A stretch of DNA of 64,000 nt from Rhodoluna sp. (GTDB lineage Bacteria; Actinomycetota; Actinomycetes; Actinomycetales; Microbacteriaceae). Position 1 is the first letter of the stretch. The number at the start of each line of letters is the position of its first letter. The notes beneath the pieces are model-generated. The model worked only from the letters and a program-made list of their open reading frames with translations, ran no database searches and had not been told where the DNA came from. Positions 1 to 9,206 of the stretch are shown piece after piece. The stretch is from NCBI GenBank assembly GCA_024641095.1, contig JAHEDR010000001.1, forward strand, positions 661,812 through 725,811. The letters run 5' to 3'. Made by a program: the position numbers and the translations under genes.

Positions 1-1106
1 TACTGCTGTGAGCTCTGAACCAAGTACTGAATAAGCTCCTGCTCATCAACCTTGATTTCTTCCTTCTCGGCAATTGCGTCAAGCAACATCTGAACCTTGA
101 ATGAACGTGTGCTCTGCTCAAGAACCTCAGCGCGGTGCTTTGTGTCTTCTAGACGGCCTTCGCCTTCTAGGTGACGGTGCACATCTGCTTCAACAAGCTC
201 GTCTGAAACTGGAACATCAATTAGCTCAAGTAGCAAATCGGTTGCCTTGTCGCGTGCCTGAATTCCTTGACCGTAGCTCTTTGAGCGTTCGATCTGCTTC
301 TCTAGGTCTTCCTTTAGCTCCTTCAGAGTGTCAAACTCCGATGCCAGCTGTGCGAACTTGTCGTCTGCAGCTGGAAGCTCACGCTCTTTCACTGCAGTTA
401 GCTTCACTGAGATTTCAGCTTCCTGGCCGGCCTTGTCGCCGCCAACCAACTTTGACTTGAAAGTAGTTGCTTCGCCAGCGGTAAGAGTGTCTAGGGCCTC
501 ATCGATGCCATCAAGAAGGTTGCCAGAACCAATTTCATAAGAAATGTTTTCAGCTGAGTCAATGGTCTTGCCGTCAACAACTGCAGTCAGGTCAATAGTT
601 GTGAAGTCACCCTTTTTAGCTGGGCGGTCAACTGACTTTAGGCTTCCGAAACGAGCACGAAGTGCATCAAGCTCTGCCTCTAGCTCCTTTGCCTCAACCT
701 TTACGTCGTCAACCTTAACCTTTAGACCCTTGTATTCCTTAAGGTTTAGTTCTGGACGAACCTCAACTTCAATTTCAACAATTAGGTTGCCTTCAAAAGT
801 CTTCTCGTCTGGGCTCTGCTTAATATCTGCAGCTGGCTGACCAAGTGGACGAAGCTTTGACTCTTCAAGAGCCTGGCGGTACACAGTGTCTAGTCCATCG
901 TTAATTGCGTGAGCAAGAATTGCCGGACGACCAACGCGCTGATCAAGAATTGCAGCAGGAATTTTACCCTTGCGGAAACCAGGAATGTTTACGGTCTCTG
1001 CGATGTGCTCGTAAGCGTGATCGATGCTTGGACGGAACTCTTCAGGAGTAACTTCAATAGTTAGCTTCGCGCGAGTTGGCTTAATGCGATCAACAGCAGT
1101 TTTCAA
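1..1106 (-). CDS. tig: Trigger factor (partial, C-terminus beyond window)
   Basis: Ribosome-associated chaperone and peptidyl-prolyl isomerase that meets nascent chains at the exit tunnel. The N-terminal ribosome-docking domain carries the family signature GFRKGK at about residues 43-48, followed by a PPIase-like domain and the start of the helical C-terminal domain. The frame is open to the left edge, so the last part is missing. I chose the TTG at 1106-1104 because GAGGAA lies just upstream and the protein then begins MKTAVDRIKPTRAKL, as expected for the family. It is read away from the tRNA pair; clpP commonly follows tig in actinobacteria but would lie outside the window. Confidence 0.95.
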   Translation of the reverse strand, partial: MKTAVDRIKPTRAKLTIEVTPEEFRPSIDHAYEHIAETVNIPGFRKGKIPAAILDQRVGRPAILAHAINDGLDTVYRQALEESKLRPLGQPAADIKQSPDEKTFEGNLIVEIEVEVRPELNLKEYKGLKVKVDDVKVEAKELEAELDALRARFGSLKSVDRPAKKGDFTTIDLTAVVDGKTIDSAENISYEIGSGNLLDGIDEALDTLTAGEATTFKSKLVGGDKAGQEAEISVKLTAVKERELPAADDKFAQLASEFDTLKELKEDLEKQIERSKSYGQGIQARDKATDLLLELIDVPVSDELVEADVHRHLEGEGRLEDTKHRAEVLEQSTRSFKVQMLLDAIAEKEEIKVDEQELIQYLVQSSQQ

Positions 1107-1170
1107 GGGCTCTTCCTCTGAAAAGGGCCCGCCTCCACAAGGAAGACGAGCCAGTTTTATTTCATAAATT

Positions 1171-1246
1171 TGGTCGGGGTGACAGGACTCGAACCTGCGA
1201 TATCCTGCTCCCAAAGCAGGCGCGCTAGCCACTACGCTACACCCCG
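1171..1246 (-). tRNA. tRNA-Pro (anticodon TGG)
   Basis: On the minus strand the sequence folds as a cloverleaf: acceptor stem CGGGGTG/CACCCCG, anticodon stem CCTGC/GCAGG with loop TTTGGGA (anticodon TGG), and a T-loop GGTTCGAGTCC. The 3' CCA is encoded (1171-1173). Confidence 0.95.
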
Positions 1247-1327
1247 GTTGTTTGAACAACCTTAGTGAGTCTATCCCATAGAATGGAGTGGTTGCGTCGG
1301 TTTTTGCGAAAAAACCACTCAATACCC

Positions 1328-1401
1328 GCGGGCGTAGCTCAATGGTAGAGCCTCAGTCTTCCAAACTGATGGTGCGGGTTCGATTCCCGTCGCCCGCTCC
1401 A
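1328..1401 (+). tRNA. tRNA-Gly (anticodon TCC)
   Basis: Cloverleaf with acceptor stem GCGGGCG/CGCCCGC, anticodon loop CTTCCAA (anticodon TCC) and T-loop GGTTCGATTCC. CCA is encoded (1399-1401). It is divergent from the tRNA-Pro gene and followed at once by a terminator. Confidence 0.95.
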
Positions 1402-1407
1402 AAACAA

Positions 1408-1437
1408 AAGACCCCTCGTTTTCGAAGGGTCTTTTTT
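1408..1437 (+). terminator. Rho-independent terminator after tRNA-Gly
   Basis: Arms aagaccc (1408-1414) and gggtctt (1427-1433) with an inner tcg-tttt-cga helix, followed by a T run. It ends on the stop codon of the convergent glycosylase gene, so it may serve both strands. Confidence 0.75.
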
Positions 1438-2233
1438 AGTTCTGGCAACCAACGCACCAATACAACTTGCGAGCGCCCATAATTTCGATCGAGACGTTTG
1501 TGCCACATTGGCGACAAGGCAGCCCCTCTCGTTTATAAACGAAATTTCGCTCGGATTTATCGGGGTTTTTATTTCTAAGTTCATCGCGGGTGATCATGTA
1601 GCCCGTCTTTACTCCAACCATTAGAAGCTCCACCGAATCGGCCCAAATTGCTTTGAGCTCCTCAACGGTCAGACTTGATCCCGGGCGATGCGGGCTGATT
1701 CCGGCGCGAAACAAAATTTCCGCACGATAAACATTGCCAATTCCAGCAATTACGTCTTGGTTCATAAGCAATAGCCCGATAGGCGTTTTTGCCCGTTGGG
1801 CTCTCTCAATGAATCTTCGTTCTTCAACTCCCCTTGGGTTTGCATTTAGTGGGTCAGGGCCAAGCCTCTGTTCAACCACACGAACTTCTGCCCTCGAAAT
1901 CACCTCGCACACGGATGGGCCTCGAAGATCGGCAAGATATTTTTCGTTTCTAAATCTGGCACGAACTTCGCCTACTGGCTCAGGAAGTTCATTGGCATGT
2001 TCAGTAAACGCCCACTTGCCGTAGATACCTAAGTGGATACGAATCGTTAGTTCATTTTCGAACTCTAGAAACAGTTGCTTACCAATGGCCTTGGCCTTAA
2101 CTAGCACCTGACCAGAAATTAACTTTGCGTCTGATGCAAATCGCCCCTGAGGCGAAGTGATTATTAGCGGGAGGCCTGCAAAAAATTTATTGAAATCGTT
2201 TGAAGTCCTATGAACGGTGTGACCCTCAGGCAT
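1436..2233 (-). CDS. Fpg/Nei family DNA glycosylase (Nei2-like)
   Basis: Base-excision repair glycosylase/AP lyase for oxidised bases. The mature N-terminus PEGHTVHR supplies the catalytic Pro2 and Glu3 and is the form seen in endonuclease VIII-type rather than MutM (PELPE) enzymes. The middle contains the helix-two-turn-helix (MNQDVIAGIGNVYRAEILF). The C-terminal zinc finger has Cys240, Cys243, Cys260 and Cys263. Length 265 aa is normal. It sits 20 bases downstream of rpiB and is probably cotranscribed with it. Exact substrate cannot be told from sequence. Confidence 0.9.
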   Translation of the reverse strand: MPEGHTVHRTSNDFNKFFAGLPLIITSPQGRFASDAKLISGQVLVKAKAIGKQLFLEFENELTIRIHLGIYGKWAFTEHANELPEPVGEVRARFRNEKYLADLRGPSVCEVISRAEVRVVEQRLGPDPLNANPRGVEERRFIERAQRAKTPIGLLLMNQDVIAGIGNVYRAEILFRAGISPHRPGSSLTVEELKAIWADSVELLMVGVKTGYMITRDELRNKNPDKSERNFVYKREGLPCRQCGTNVSIEIMGARKLYWCVGCQN

Positions 2234-2253
2234 TACTAACTTTCTTGGAAGTT

Positions 2254-2724
2254 TTAGCTAATCTCGCCGGTCTGCTCGTAGGTTCCGATTTTGCCAATTC
2301 TTCTTACGTGGCGCTCATCGTTGCTAAATGGCTCCCCTACAAAAAGTTCAATTAGGTGCAGTACCTCATCTTGGCTGTGCTGGCGAGCACCCACCGCAAT
2401 TACGTTTGCGTCATTATGTTCACGTGCAAGCTTGGCAGTGGATTCATTCCAGGCAAGTGCCGCGCGAATTCCCTTGACCTTATTGGCTGCAATTTGCTCG
2501 CCGTTTCCAGAACCGCCAAGAACAATTCCAAGAGCCTGGACTCCAGCGGTCTGATCTGCAACAACTGCCAATGCAGCATTGATGCAAAAACTTGGATAGT
2601 CATCCAGTGGGTCGTATGAACTCGGACCGTGATCAAATACCTCGTGACCCTGCTTTGTTAACTCACGAATTAAAAAGTGACTTAGTTCCAAGCCTGCATG
2701 GTCGGTTGCAATGTGAATGCGCAT
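2254..2724 (-). CDS. rpiB: Ribose-5-phosphate isomerase B
   Basis: Interconverts ribose-5-phosphate and ribulose-5-phosphate in the non-oxidative pentose phosphate pathway (cytoplasm). The start MRIHIATDHAG is the RpiB/LacA phosphate-binding region, and GGSGNGEQIAANKVKGIRAA is the active-site loop. The E. coli catalytic Cys in this loop is absent; the loop Glu is typical of the actinobacterial subtype, in which Glu acts as base. Length 156 aa fits that subtype. Adjacent genes on the same strand are the antiporter (10 bases upstream) and the Nei-type glycosylase. Confidence 0.93.
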   Translation of the reverse strand: MRIHIATDHAGLELSHFLIRELTKQGHEVFDHGPSSYDPLDDYPSFCINAALAVVADQTAGVQALGIVLGGSGNGEQIAANKVKGIRAALAWNESTAKLAREHNDANVIAVGARQHSQDEVLHLIELFVGEPFSNDERHVRRIGKIGTYEQTGEIS

Positions 2725-2733
2725 AATAAAAGT

Positions 2734-3927
2734 TTAGGCCTTCTTCTTTGCGCGAGCTTTCTCAAAGCTGCTTCGGAAAGTTCTAAGAGCAATAGATGCA
2801 GCCAGTGAAGTCAAAAGCACATAGGTGATGGTGAGAGCCTGAAGTTGCCCACCAAAAGCCGTGCTGGCGGCAAGCCCGGCAATAACAATCGAGAATTCGC
2901 CTCGCGGAATCAAAAACGCTCCGGCTCTCTTCCAAGCCGAACCATCTGACATGTCTCTTGCGATGTTCCAACCCACATACATCTTGCCGGCCACACCAAG
3001 TGCGGTAAGCATCAACGCAAGTGGCAGAACCGAAAGCATTTCGGCTGGGGAAACACTCAAACCAAAGAACAAGAAAAACAACGCGGCAAATAGATCTCTA
3101 AGCGGTGACAACCTAAGGCGCACTGCAAGGGCAACTTCACCGGTGAGCGCAAGGCCCACTAAAAAGGCAGCCACGGCCGATGAAAAGCCAATCAGTTCAG
3201 CCGAACCCGCGGCAAACAGTGCAGCGCCAAATACAGTGAGCAGCAGTCCACCCTGAGCCTGCACATTCAAAATACGACCAAGTGCGTTTTCACCTCGGAA
3301 AGAAAACAGCAAGGCAAGTGCAGTGACCAAAATTGCCACGGTGACGGAAAGGAATCCGGCTATGGCTCCTGTACCGGCTACCAAAGTGGTTAGCAGAGGA
3401 AGGTAGGGCGCAAGGGTTAAATCTTCAACGACTAAAACGGTTGTGACTCGGCGCGAAACTTCAGAACGCTGCCAACCAGTTTCCTTCATCATTTGCGAAG
3501 CAATTCCCGAGGAACTCACATAAGTTATTCCACCAAGCACCACGGCACCCAAAATTCCCCAGCCAAGAAAGAAGCCGATGATTGCGCCCGGTATTGCATT
3601 CAAGGCAAAGTCGATTGCCCCAATTGATTTACGTTCCAAAAATGCTGCTGCCAGATTCGGGCCAGAGTGCTCGAGCCCAAGCATTAGAAGCAACAGAATT
3701 GCGCCTAACTGTGCTCCGGTGTTTAAGAAAGATTCGCTTAGGTCCAGCGGAACCAGGCCACCCTTACCAAGGGCAAGTCCTATTGCCAGATAAAAAGGCA
3801 CCACCGAGAGCTTTATCTTTACTGCAATAAATGCTGCGATGCCAAGCACTAGAAGTATGAGTCCAATTTCGGCCAGCGCAAGACTCTGACCAACCGTGGT
3901 ATTTACCGCTGTTATCAAAGTCCCCAT
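2734..3927 (-). CDS. CPA2-family monovalent cation/proton antiporter
   Basis: Polytopic inner-membrane protein of the Na+/H+ exchanger (KefB-like transmembrane) class, about 397 aa with some 11-12 hydrophobic helices and almost no soluble part. It lacks the C-terminal TrkA-N/RCK domain of full KefB/KefC proteins. The charged segment VVEDLTLAPYLPLL in the middle fits the ion-binding helix of the family. The frame is open to 3969, but I prefer the ATG at 3927 because AGGGG lies upstream, the first helix then starts near the N-terminus, and overlap with the divergent pepN leader is avoided. The ion transported is unknown. Confidence 0.82.
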   Translation of the reverse strand: MGTLITAVNTTVGQSLALAEIGLILLVLGIAAFIAVKIKLSVVPFYLAIGLALGKGGLVPLDLSESFLNTGAQLGAILLLLMLGLEHSGPNLAAAFLERKSIGAIDFALNAIPGAIIGFFLGWGILGAVVLGGITYVSSSGIASQMMKETGWQRSEVSRRVTTVLVVEDLTLAPYLPLLTTLVAGTGAIAGFLSVTVAILVTALALLFSFRGENALGRILNVQAQGGLLLTVFGAALFAAGSAELIGFSSAVAAFLVGLALTGEVALAVRLRLSPLRDLFAALFFLFFGLSVSPAEMLSVLPLALMLTALGVAGKMYVGWNIARDMSDGSAWKRAGAFLIPRGEFSIVIAGLAASTAFGGQLQALTITYVLLTSLAASIALRTFRSSFEKARAKKKA

Positions 3928-3997
3928 AGGACGATTATCCCCTAGAAATCCAGCGGTTAGGCTAGCCATATCAACTACACCGATGTATGGAGACGCA

Positions 3998-6553
3998 ATG
4001 CCTGGAGAAAACCTAACTCGTAAAGAAGCGCAGGATCGCGCAGCGCTAATTAAAGTTGCGAGTTACGAGGTGCACCTTGACCTCACCTCTGATGAGAAGA
4101 CTTTTGGATCAACAACCAAGGTCAAATTTTCAAGCAACCAGGTGGGAGCGTCCACCTTCATCGACGCCATTACTCACTCGGTGCAGAGCGTGACATTGAA
4201 TGGTGTTCAACTTGACCCAAGCAAAGTCTCTGATGGCGTGCGAATTCAGCTAGACAACCTAGCTGCCGAAAACGAACTGGTTGTAGAGGCTACCGCCAAC
4301 TTCATGAACACCGGAGAAGGCTTGCACCGATTCGTAGACCCTGTAGACAACGAGGTTTATCTTTACTCACAGTTTGAGGTTCCAGACTCTCGCAGAATGT
4401 ACTCCGTCTTCGAGCAACCTGACCTAAAGGCAACTTTCCAGTTCAACGTCACTGCACCTTCCTACTGGAAGGTGGTTTCAAACCAAACCACACCAAACCC
4501 GGTAAAAGTTGACGACAAGCGTTCTGTTTGGAACTTTGCCCCCACCCCGGTGATCTCTAGCTACATCACCGCGCTCATCGCAGGTCCATATGTAGAAACC
4601 CGCAGTCAACTAACGAGCTCAAACGGAAAAGTTGTGCCACTTGGAGTCTTTAGCCGTGCATCGCTAGCCGAGTACATGGATGCCGATTACGTGTTAGAAA
4701 AGACTCGTCAGGGCTTTGAGTTTTTCGAGAAGCAATTTGAACAGCCATACCCATTTGAAAAGTACGACCAACTCTTTGTTCCAGAATTTAACGCTGGAGC
4801 CATGGAGAATGCCGGAGCAGTAACTTTCACCGAAAGCTACGTGTTCCGCGGTCAGGTGACCGATGCAATTCGTGAGCGTCGAGTGGTGACCATTCTTCAC
4901 GAGCTAGCCCACATGTGGTTTGGTGACCTAGTCACAATGAAGTGGTGGAACGATCTTTGGCTCAATGAGTCATTTGCCGAATACGCCTCTACCCTGGCCA
5001 CCGCAGAAGCAACCGAATGGCACGGTGCCTGGACAACATTTACCGCCCTCGAAAAATCATGGGCTTATCGTCAAGATCAGCTGCCATCTACTCACCCAAT
5101 CGTTGCCGAGATAAACGACCTTGAAGATGTTCAGGTTAACTTTGACGGCATCACCTATGCAAAGGGTGCGTCGGTTCTGAAGCAGCTCGTTGCTTGGGTA
5201 GGTCAAGAGAAATTCATGGCAGGTGTTGCCAGCTACTTCAAGAAGCACAAGTTCTCAAACACCGAGCTAGTTGACTTGCTAGTTGAACTAGAGGAACAAT
5301 CAGGCCGAGAACTGCGCAGCTGGTCAAACCTTTGGTTAGAGACCGCTGGCGTGAATACTCTTCGTCCCGATATCGAAACAAACTCCGATGGAATCATCAC
5401 AAGCTTTGCCGTGAATCAAACCGCCATCGCCGAACACCCAACCCTTCGCCCGCACAGAATGGCAATTGGTTTCTACAACCTCACCCAGGGGCAACTAAAG
5501 CGAGTTCACAGAATTGAGTTAGACGTTGATGGCCCGCGCACGAATATTGCTGAGCTTGTTGGCTTAGCTCGCCCAGATTTGGTGCTGCTAAATGACGATG
5601 ACTTGGCTTATGCAAAGATCCGACTTGATGAAAAGTCTTGGACAACTGCACTCGAGCACCTGGCAACTTTTGAAGACTCTTTGGCAAGAACTTTGATTTG
5701 GGGTGCGGCCTGGGATTCCACTCGCGATGCCGAGGCAAGCCCGCGAGACTTCATCAAGTTAGTGCTAAACAACATTGCCACCGAAACAGAGTCAACCACC
5801 ATGCTCACTCTGCTTAGACAACTAGTTACCACCGCGAATTACTATGTTGCCGCCCAGCACCGAACAGCAGCAATTACCCAAATTGGTAGCGGGTTGCTGA
5901 AGCTTGCTCGCGAGGCTAAGCCCAGTTCAGATGCGCAATTGCAATTCACCAAGTTCTTTGCGCTATTTGCAAACACACCGGAACTTTTGGATTCGCTTGA
6001 GGCAATTCGCACCGGAAGCGAAAAGCTTGAAGGCTTGGCGATTGATGCAGATTTGAACTGGGAACTTCTTGCCGGACTGGTAGTTGGTGGTCGCGCCGAT
6101 GAAGCGGCAATTGACTCGGCCTTGGCTGCAGACAACACTTCAAACGGTCAAAAGGCAGCAGCTGGTGCTCGTGCCGCATTACCAACCGCGGCTGCCAAGC
6201 AAGCAGCGTGGCACACGCTTACCAAGACTCACGATCTTTCAAACATATTGGTTGACGCAGCAAGCCTTGGTTTCGTTCGCGTTCCAGATGCCAAACTGCT
6301 TGAACCATTCGTTGATGAGTACTTCCAAAATGCAGTTCGCATCTGGAATGAAAATACTTTCAAGATTGCCGAATACCTTATGGAAAACCTCTATCCGCTA
6401 CCGCTGGTTAGCAACGAACTTGTTGCCAAGACCGAGTCTTGGATCAACAAGCCAGAAATTAAGGCAATTCCGGCGCTGCGCCGTATCTTGGTGGAAGCAA
6501 AGGCAAATGCCGATCGCGCCCTTGCAGTGCAGAAATTTGATTCGGAGAACTAA
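3998..6553 (+). CDS. pepN: Aminopeptidase N (M1 zinc metallopeptidase)
   Basis: Removes N-terminal residues from peptides in the cytoplasm. The exopeptidase motif GAMENAG is near residue 266 and the zinc site HELAH, followed 18 residues later by the third ligand Glu in WLNESFAEY, is near residue 300. A long ERAP1-like helical C-terminal domain follows. Length 851 aa matches actinobacterial PepN. The frame is open from 3896, but the ATG at 3998 (MPGENLTRKEAQDRA) is the usual family start and has GGAG seven bases upstream. The next gene begins 2 bases after the stop. Confidence 0.95.
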   Translation: MPGENLTRKEAQDRAALIKVASYEVHLDLTSDEKTFGSTTKVKFSSNQVGASTFIDAITHSVQSVTLNGVQLDPSKVSDGVRIQLDNLAAENELVVEATANFMNTGEGLHRFVDPVDNEVYLYSQFEVPDSRRMYSVFEQPDLKATFQFNVTAPSYWKVVSNQTTPNPVKVDDKRSVWNFAPTPVISSYITALIAGPYVETRSQLTSSNGKVVPLGVFSRASLAEYMDADYVLEKTRQGFEFFEKQFEQPYPFEKYDQLFVPEFNAGAMENAGAVTFTESYVFRGQVTDAIRERRVVTILHELAHMWFGDLVTMKWWNDLWLNESFAEYASTLATAEATEWHGAWTTFTALEKSWAYRQDQLPSTHPIVAEINDLEDVQVNFDGITYAKGASVLKQLVAWVGQEKFMAGVASYFKKHKFSNTELVDLLVELEEQSGRELRSWSNLWLETAGVNTLRPDIETNSDGIITSFAVNQTAIAEHPTLRPHRMAIGFYNLTQGQLKRVHRIELDVDGPRTNIAELVGLARPDLVLLNDDDLAYAKIRLDEKSWTTALEHLATFEDSLARTLIWGAAWDSTRDAEASPRDFIKLVLNNIATETESTTMLTLLRQLVTTANYYVAAQHRTAAITQIGSGLLKLAREAKPSSDAQLQFTKFFALFANTPELLDSLEAIRTGSEKLEGLAIDADLNWELLAGLVVGGRADEAAIDSALAADNTSNGQKAAAGARAALPTAAAKQAAWHTLTKTHDLSNILVDAASLGFVRVPDAKLLEPFVDEYFQNAVRIWNENTFKIAEYLMENLYPLPLVSNELVAKTESWINKPEIKAIPALRRILVEAKANADRALAVQKFDSEN

Positions 6554-6555
6554 TT

Positions 6556-7146
6556 ATGGATTTCTACTCAACAGCAGCTCAGTGGATCACCACAGTTTGG
6601 CATGACTGGTCAACCCTGATTCGCATCGTGCTGATCTTGATTGGTGCAGTTATTTTGCGCTCGCTACTTCTAGTCTCGGTGCGCAAGGTTGTTAAGGGAA
6701 TCGTCTCGGGTGTAAACAACAAGTCTGGGACCACCGGTGCACTGGCTCAAGCTCGCTTAGTTCAGCGCGCAAAAACAATGGGTTCAGTACTAGGAAATCT
6801 AATCACCTGGACTGTTTACACAATTGCCGTCACGATGTTGCTAAGTGAACTAGGTGTTGCAGTTGGTGCTCTCATTGCTGGTGCCGGAATCATTGGTGCC
6901 GCACTTGGTTTTGGTGCTCAGAATCTGGTTCGTGACTTACTCTCCGGACTATTCATCGTGCTTGAAGATCAGTACGGAGTTGGCGACAAGGTAGATCTTG
7001 GTGAGGCAAGTGGCACCGTTGAGAACGTTGGACTTAGAGTCACGCAGCTTCGTGATTCAAAAGGAACTCTTTGGTACGTGCGTAATGGCGAGATTCTCAG
7101 AGTAGGAAACTCCTCTCACAAAAACGCGGCCCCTAAAGGAAAATAA
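6556..7146 (+). CDS. Small MscS-family mechanosensitive channel
   Basis: Membrane protein of 196 aa: an amphipathic N-terminus, two to three transmembrane helices, then the Ala/Gly-rich pore helix GAGIIGAALGFGAQNLVRD and the beta domain VGDKVDLGEASGTVENVGLR typical of MscS. It is the short form, without the large C-terminal vestibule. Likely role: release of solutes on hypo-osmotic shock. It starts 2 bases after pepN and its stop overlaps the globin start as TAATG (1-base overlap), so translation of the three genes is probably coupled. Confidence 0.88.
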   Translation: MDFYSTAAQWITTVWHDWSTLIRIVLILIGAVILRSLLLVSVRKVVKGIVSGVNNKSGTTGALAQARLVQRAKTMGSVLGNLITWTVYTIAVTMLLSELGVAVGALIAGAGIIGAALGFGAQNLVRDLLSGLFIVLEDQYGVGDKVDLGEASGTVENVGLRVTQLRDSKGTLWYVRNGEILRVGNSSHKNAAPKGK

Positions 7147-7595
7147 TGTCTAACGGCTTTGAAGATGCGGCTCGTGTTGAAACGGTTCGCATTCGCGGCT
7201 TAAGCGGAGAGACGACCGGCGGAAACTTCTTCGAAAAAGTTGGTGGAAGCGCCACATTCAAAAAAATTACCGACAAGTTTTACGAAGGCGTGGCTCAAGA
7301 TGAAGTTTTGCGCCCAATGTACCCAGAAGAAGACCTAGGGCCTGCTGGCGAAAGATTGCAACTTTTCCTTGAGCAGTACTGGGGCGGGTCAACTGCCTAC
7401 CAGGAACTTCGCGGTCACCCTAGGCTGCGCATGAGGCACAACCCATTCAAAATTAATCCCGATGCCCGTGAACGATGGCTGAAGCACATGCGTGCCGCAG
7501 TTGACTCGGTTAACTTGCCGCCGCTTCTTGACGCCGAATTGTGGGCTTACTTGGATCGCGCTGCAACGGCCATGCTAAACACGTTTGAAGATTAG
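7146..7595 (+). CDS. glbO: Group II truncated haemoglobin (GlbO type)
   Basis: Haem-binding 2-on-2 globin of 149 aa. Recognised by FFEKVGG, a spacer region ending in LRPMYPEEDLGPAGERL, QYWGGS with the distal-pocket Trp/Tyr residues, and HPRLRMRHNPF holding the proximal His. An N-terminal extension of about 20 residues precedes the globin fold. Roles proposed for the family are oxygen or NO chemistry. It lies in the pepN-mscS-glbO operon; its TAG stop interleaves with the stop of the convergent gene (4-base overlap). Confidence 0.92.
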   Translation: MSNGFEDAARVETVRIRGLSGETTGGNFFEKVGGSATFKKITDKFYEGVAQDEVLRPMYPEEDLGPAGERLQLFLEQYWGGSTAYQELRGHPRLRMRHNPFKINPDARERWLKHMRAAVDSVNLPPLLDAELWAYLDRAATAMLNTFED

Positions 7596-8254
7596 AACTT
7601 AGTCGCAGCCTTAGCTAGCACGTGGCCATGCTCACTGCTTAATCTGATCCAACCCTCTGCGTGGTAAAGACCTACTTCTTCGTTCTCGGTAAGAAACCCA
7701 AGACCTGCAGCAACAAAAGCCGCCCCGGTTGGCACGCGCGATTCAAGATCAATTCCCCTGCCCCAGATTTCGCCGCGAATTCTTGCAGCGATTGGCCCAC
7801 CAACCGATTCCGGTAGTGACGAAGCAACCTCGGCAATGCCGTCTCGCGCAATTTGGGTGAGACGAGTTTCGTTGATAGTTCCAAAAGATTCCCAGCCCTG
7901 CCTTGGCGGTGAGATGCCAGCCCACGGTGCACGCTGAGATTCAAGCAACTGAATTTTGAATTCTTTGGTATCGGGTTCACTCAAAAGTTTTGCCAGGCGT
8001 TCTTGAACGGCTGCAATTGGAACGAGAGCGTCAACTTCTGCGGTCTCTGCAAGCTCACAGGTGCGCAAGCCCAAGACCGTTGGACCAGAGTCCATTAAAT
8101 TACCCGAATAAATAGGCGCAACGTATGCGGCCATCACATTGCCAAAGGCGCGAAGTCTGACCAGGCCATCTGGGTCGAGCCTTTTAGCCCTCAACAGGTA
8201 TGCCTGTAAATCGGAGGCAGTTTGTGAGTCGGCAAGTACAAATGGGTTAATCAT
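7592..8254 (-). CDS. Unknown conserved-looking soluble protein
   Basis: I do not recognise a named family. The 220-aa product has no signal peptide or transmembrane helix and a normal soluble composition. It opens MINPFVLADSQTASDLQAY, is rich in Ala/Leu/Glu and carries few Cys (one). Coding is supported by the long frame, codon use like its neighbours and tight packing: its stop overlaps that of the globin by 4 bases, and its start is 45 bases from the divergent thioesterase. No catalytic motif was identified. Confidence 0.75.
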   Translation of the reverse strand: MINPFVLADSQTASDLQAYLLRAKRLDPDGLVRLRAFGNVMAAYVAPIYSGNLMDSGPTVLGLRTCELAETAEVDALVPIAAVQERLAKLLSEPDTKEFKIQLLESQRAPWAGISPPRQGWESFGTINETRLTQIARDGIAEVASSLPESVGGPIAARIRGEIWGRGIDLESRVPTGAAFVAAGLGFLTENEEVGLYHAEGWIRLSSEHGHVLAKAATKF

Positions 8255-8299
8255 GACTTGTCTAAACTAGCCTGAGAATGGCAATGTTGCCCTAAAGAA

Positions 8300-9202
8300 T
8301 TGAGCAAAATCGTGAATCCCCAGATTCCTGCAGACCCACTTGCAGAGATGATCAGCACTCTTGACCTTCAAAAGGTCGAAGATTCCTCAACCACAGAAGA
8401 CAGATTTCAAGGCCCAAGTCAGTGGATGCCGCACGGCAGAGTATTTGGCGGTCAAGTTCTAGCCCAAAGTCTGGTAGCGGCCTCAAGAACTATCGAACAC
8501 CGGTCTGTTCACTCGATGCACGGATATTTTTTGAGACCTGGCGACATCAACTTACCCATCACCTTTTCTGTTGATCGACTTAGAGACGGAAGATCTTTCA
8601 GCACTCGCAGAGTTCAGGCATTTCAAAAAGGCGAGCCGATTTTCTCGATGATTGCCTCGTTTCAAGAGCATGACCCGGGTCTGGAACACCAAGAAGATTT
8701 TCCTACCGATATTCCCGACCCTGAAACTCTGCCGAGCGCAGCGGACCTCATGGGCGATAACCAACACCCAGTGGCACAGTATTGGTCAAAGGCAAGACCG
8801 TTCGATATGCGACATGTGCCGTCTCCTATCTATTTCAAAGTTGAAGGCGAACCCGTTGCACACCAGGCGGTTTGGCTGCGATCACTAGGTGATCTGCCAG
8901 ATGACCACGAACTTCACACCGCTGCTCTGGCTTATGCAAGCGACTACTCAATTCTCGAGAGCATTTATCGCCGTCACGGAATTGCTTGGTCCCACCCAGG
9001 ATTGAAATCTGCGAGCCTTGACCACGCGATGTGGTTCCACAGACCTGCGCGTGTAGATCAATGGATGCTTTATGTGCAGGAATCACCAAGCGCCCAAGGC
9101 GGACGCGGTTTGGCATTGGGAAGAATTTTTAGCAGCCGAGGTGAACTGCTGGCTACCGTGGCACAAGAAGGAATGGTTCGCATTCCAGAACTAGGAAAAT
9201 AG
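8300..9202 (+). CDS. tesB: Acyl-CoA thioesterase II
   Basis: Double-hotdog thioesterase that hydrolyses acyl-CoA to free fatty acid and CoA. First hotdog: PSQWMPHGRVFGGQVLAQSL and HSMHGYFLRPGD. Second hotdog: SLDHAMWFHRP, where the Asp is the family catalytic residue. The C-terminus GRGLALGRIFSSRGELLATVAQEG is characteristic. Length of about 300 aa is slightly above the E. coli enzyme. Start is uncertain: TTG at 8300 or GTG at 8312, neither with a strong ribosome binding site. The aminotransferase follows after 4 bases, suggesting an operon. Confidence 0.93.
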   Translation: MSKIVNPQIPADPLAEMISTLDLQKVEDSSTTEDRFQGPSQWMPHGRVFGGQVLAQSLVAASRTIEHRSVHSMHGYFLRPGDINLPITFSVDRLRDGRSFSTRRVQAFQKGEPIFSMIASFQEHDPGLEHQEDFPTDIPDPETLPSAADLMGDNQHPVAQYWSKARPFDMRHVPSPIYFKVEGEPVAHQAVWLRSLGDLPDDHELHTAALAYASDYSILESIYRRHGIAWSHPGLKSASLDHAMWFHRPARVDQWMLYVQESPSAQGGRGLALGRIFSSRGELLATVAQEGMVRIPELGK

Positions 9203-9206
9203 AAAC

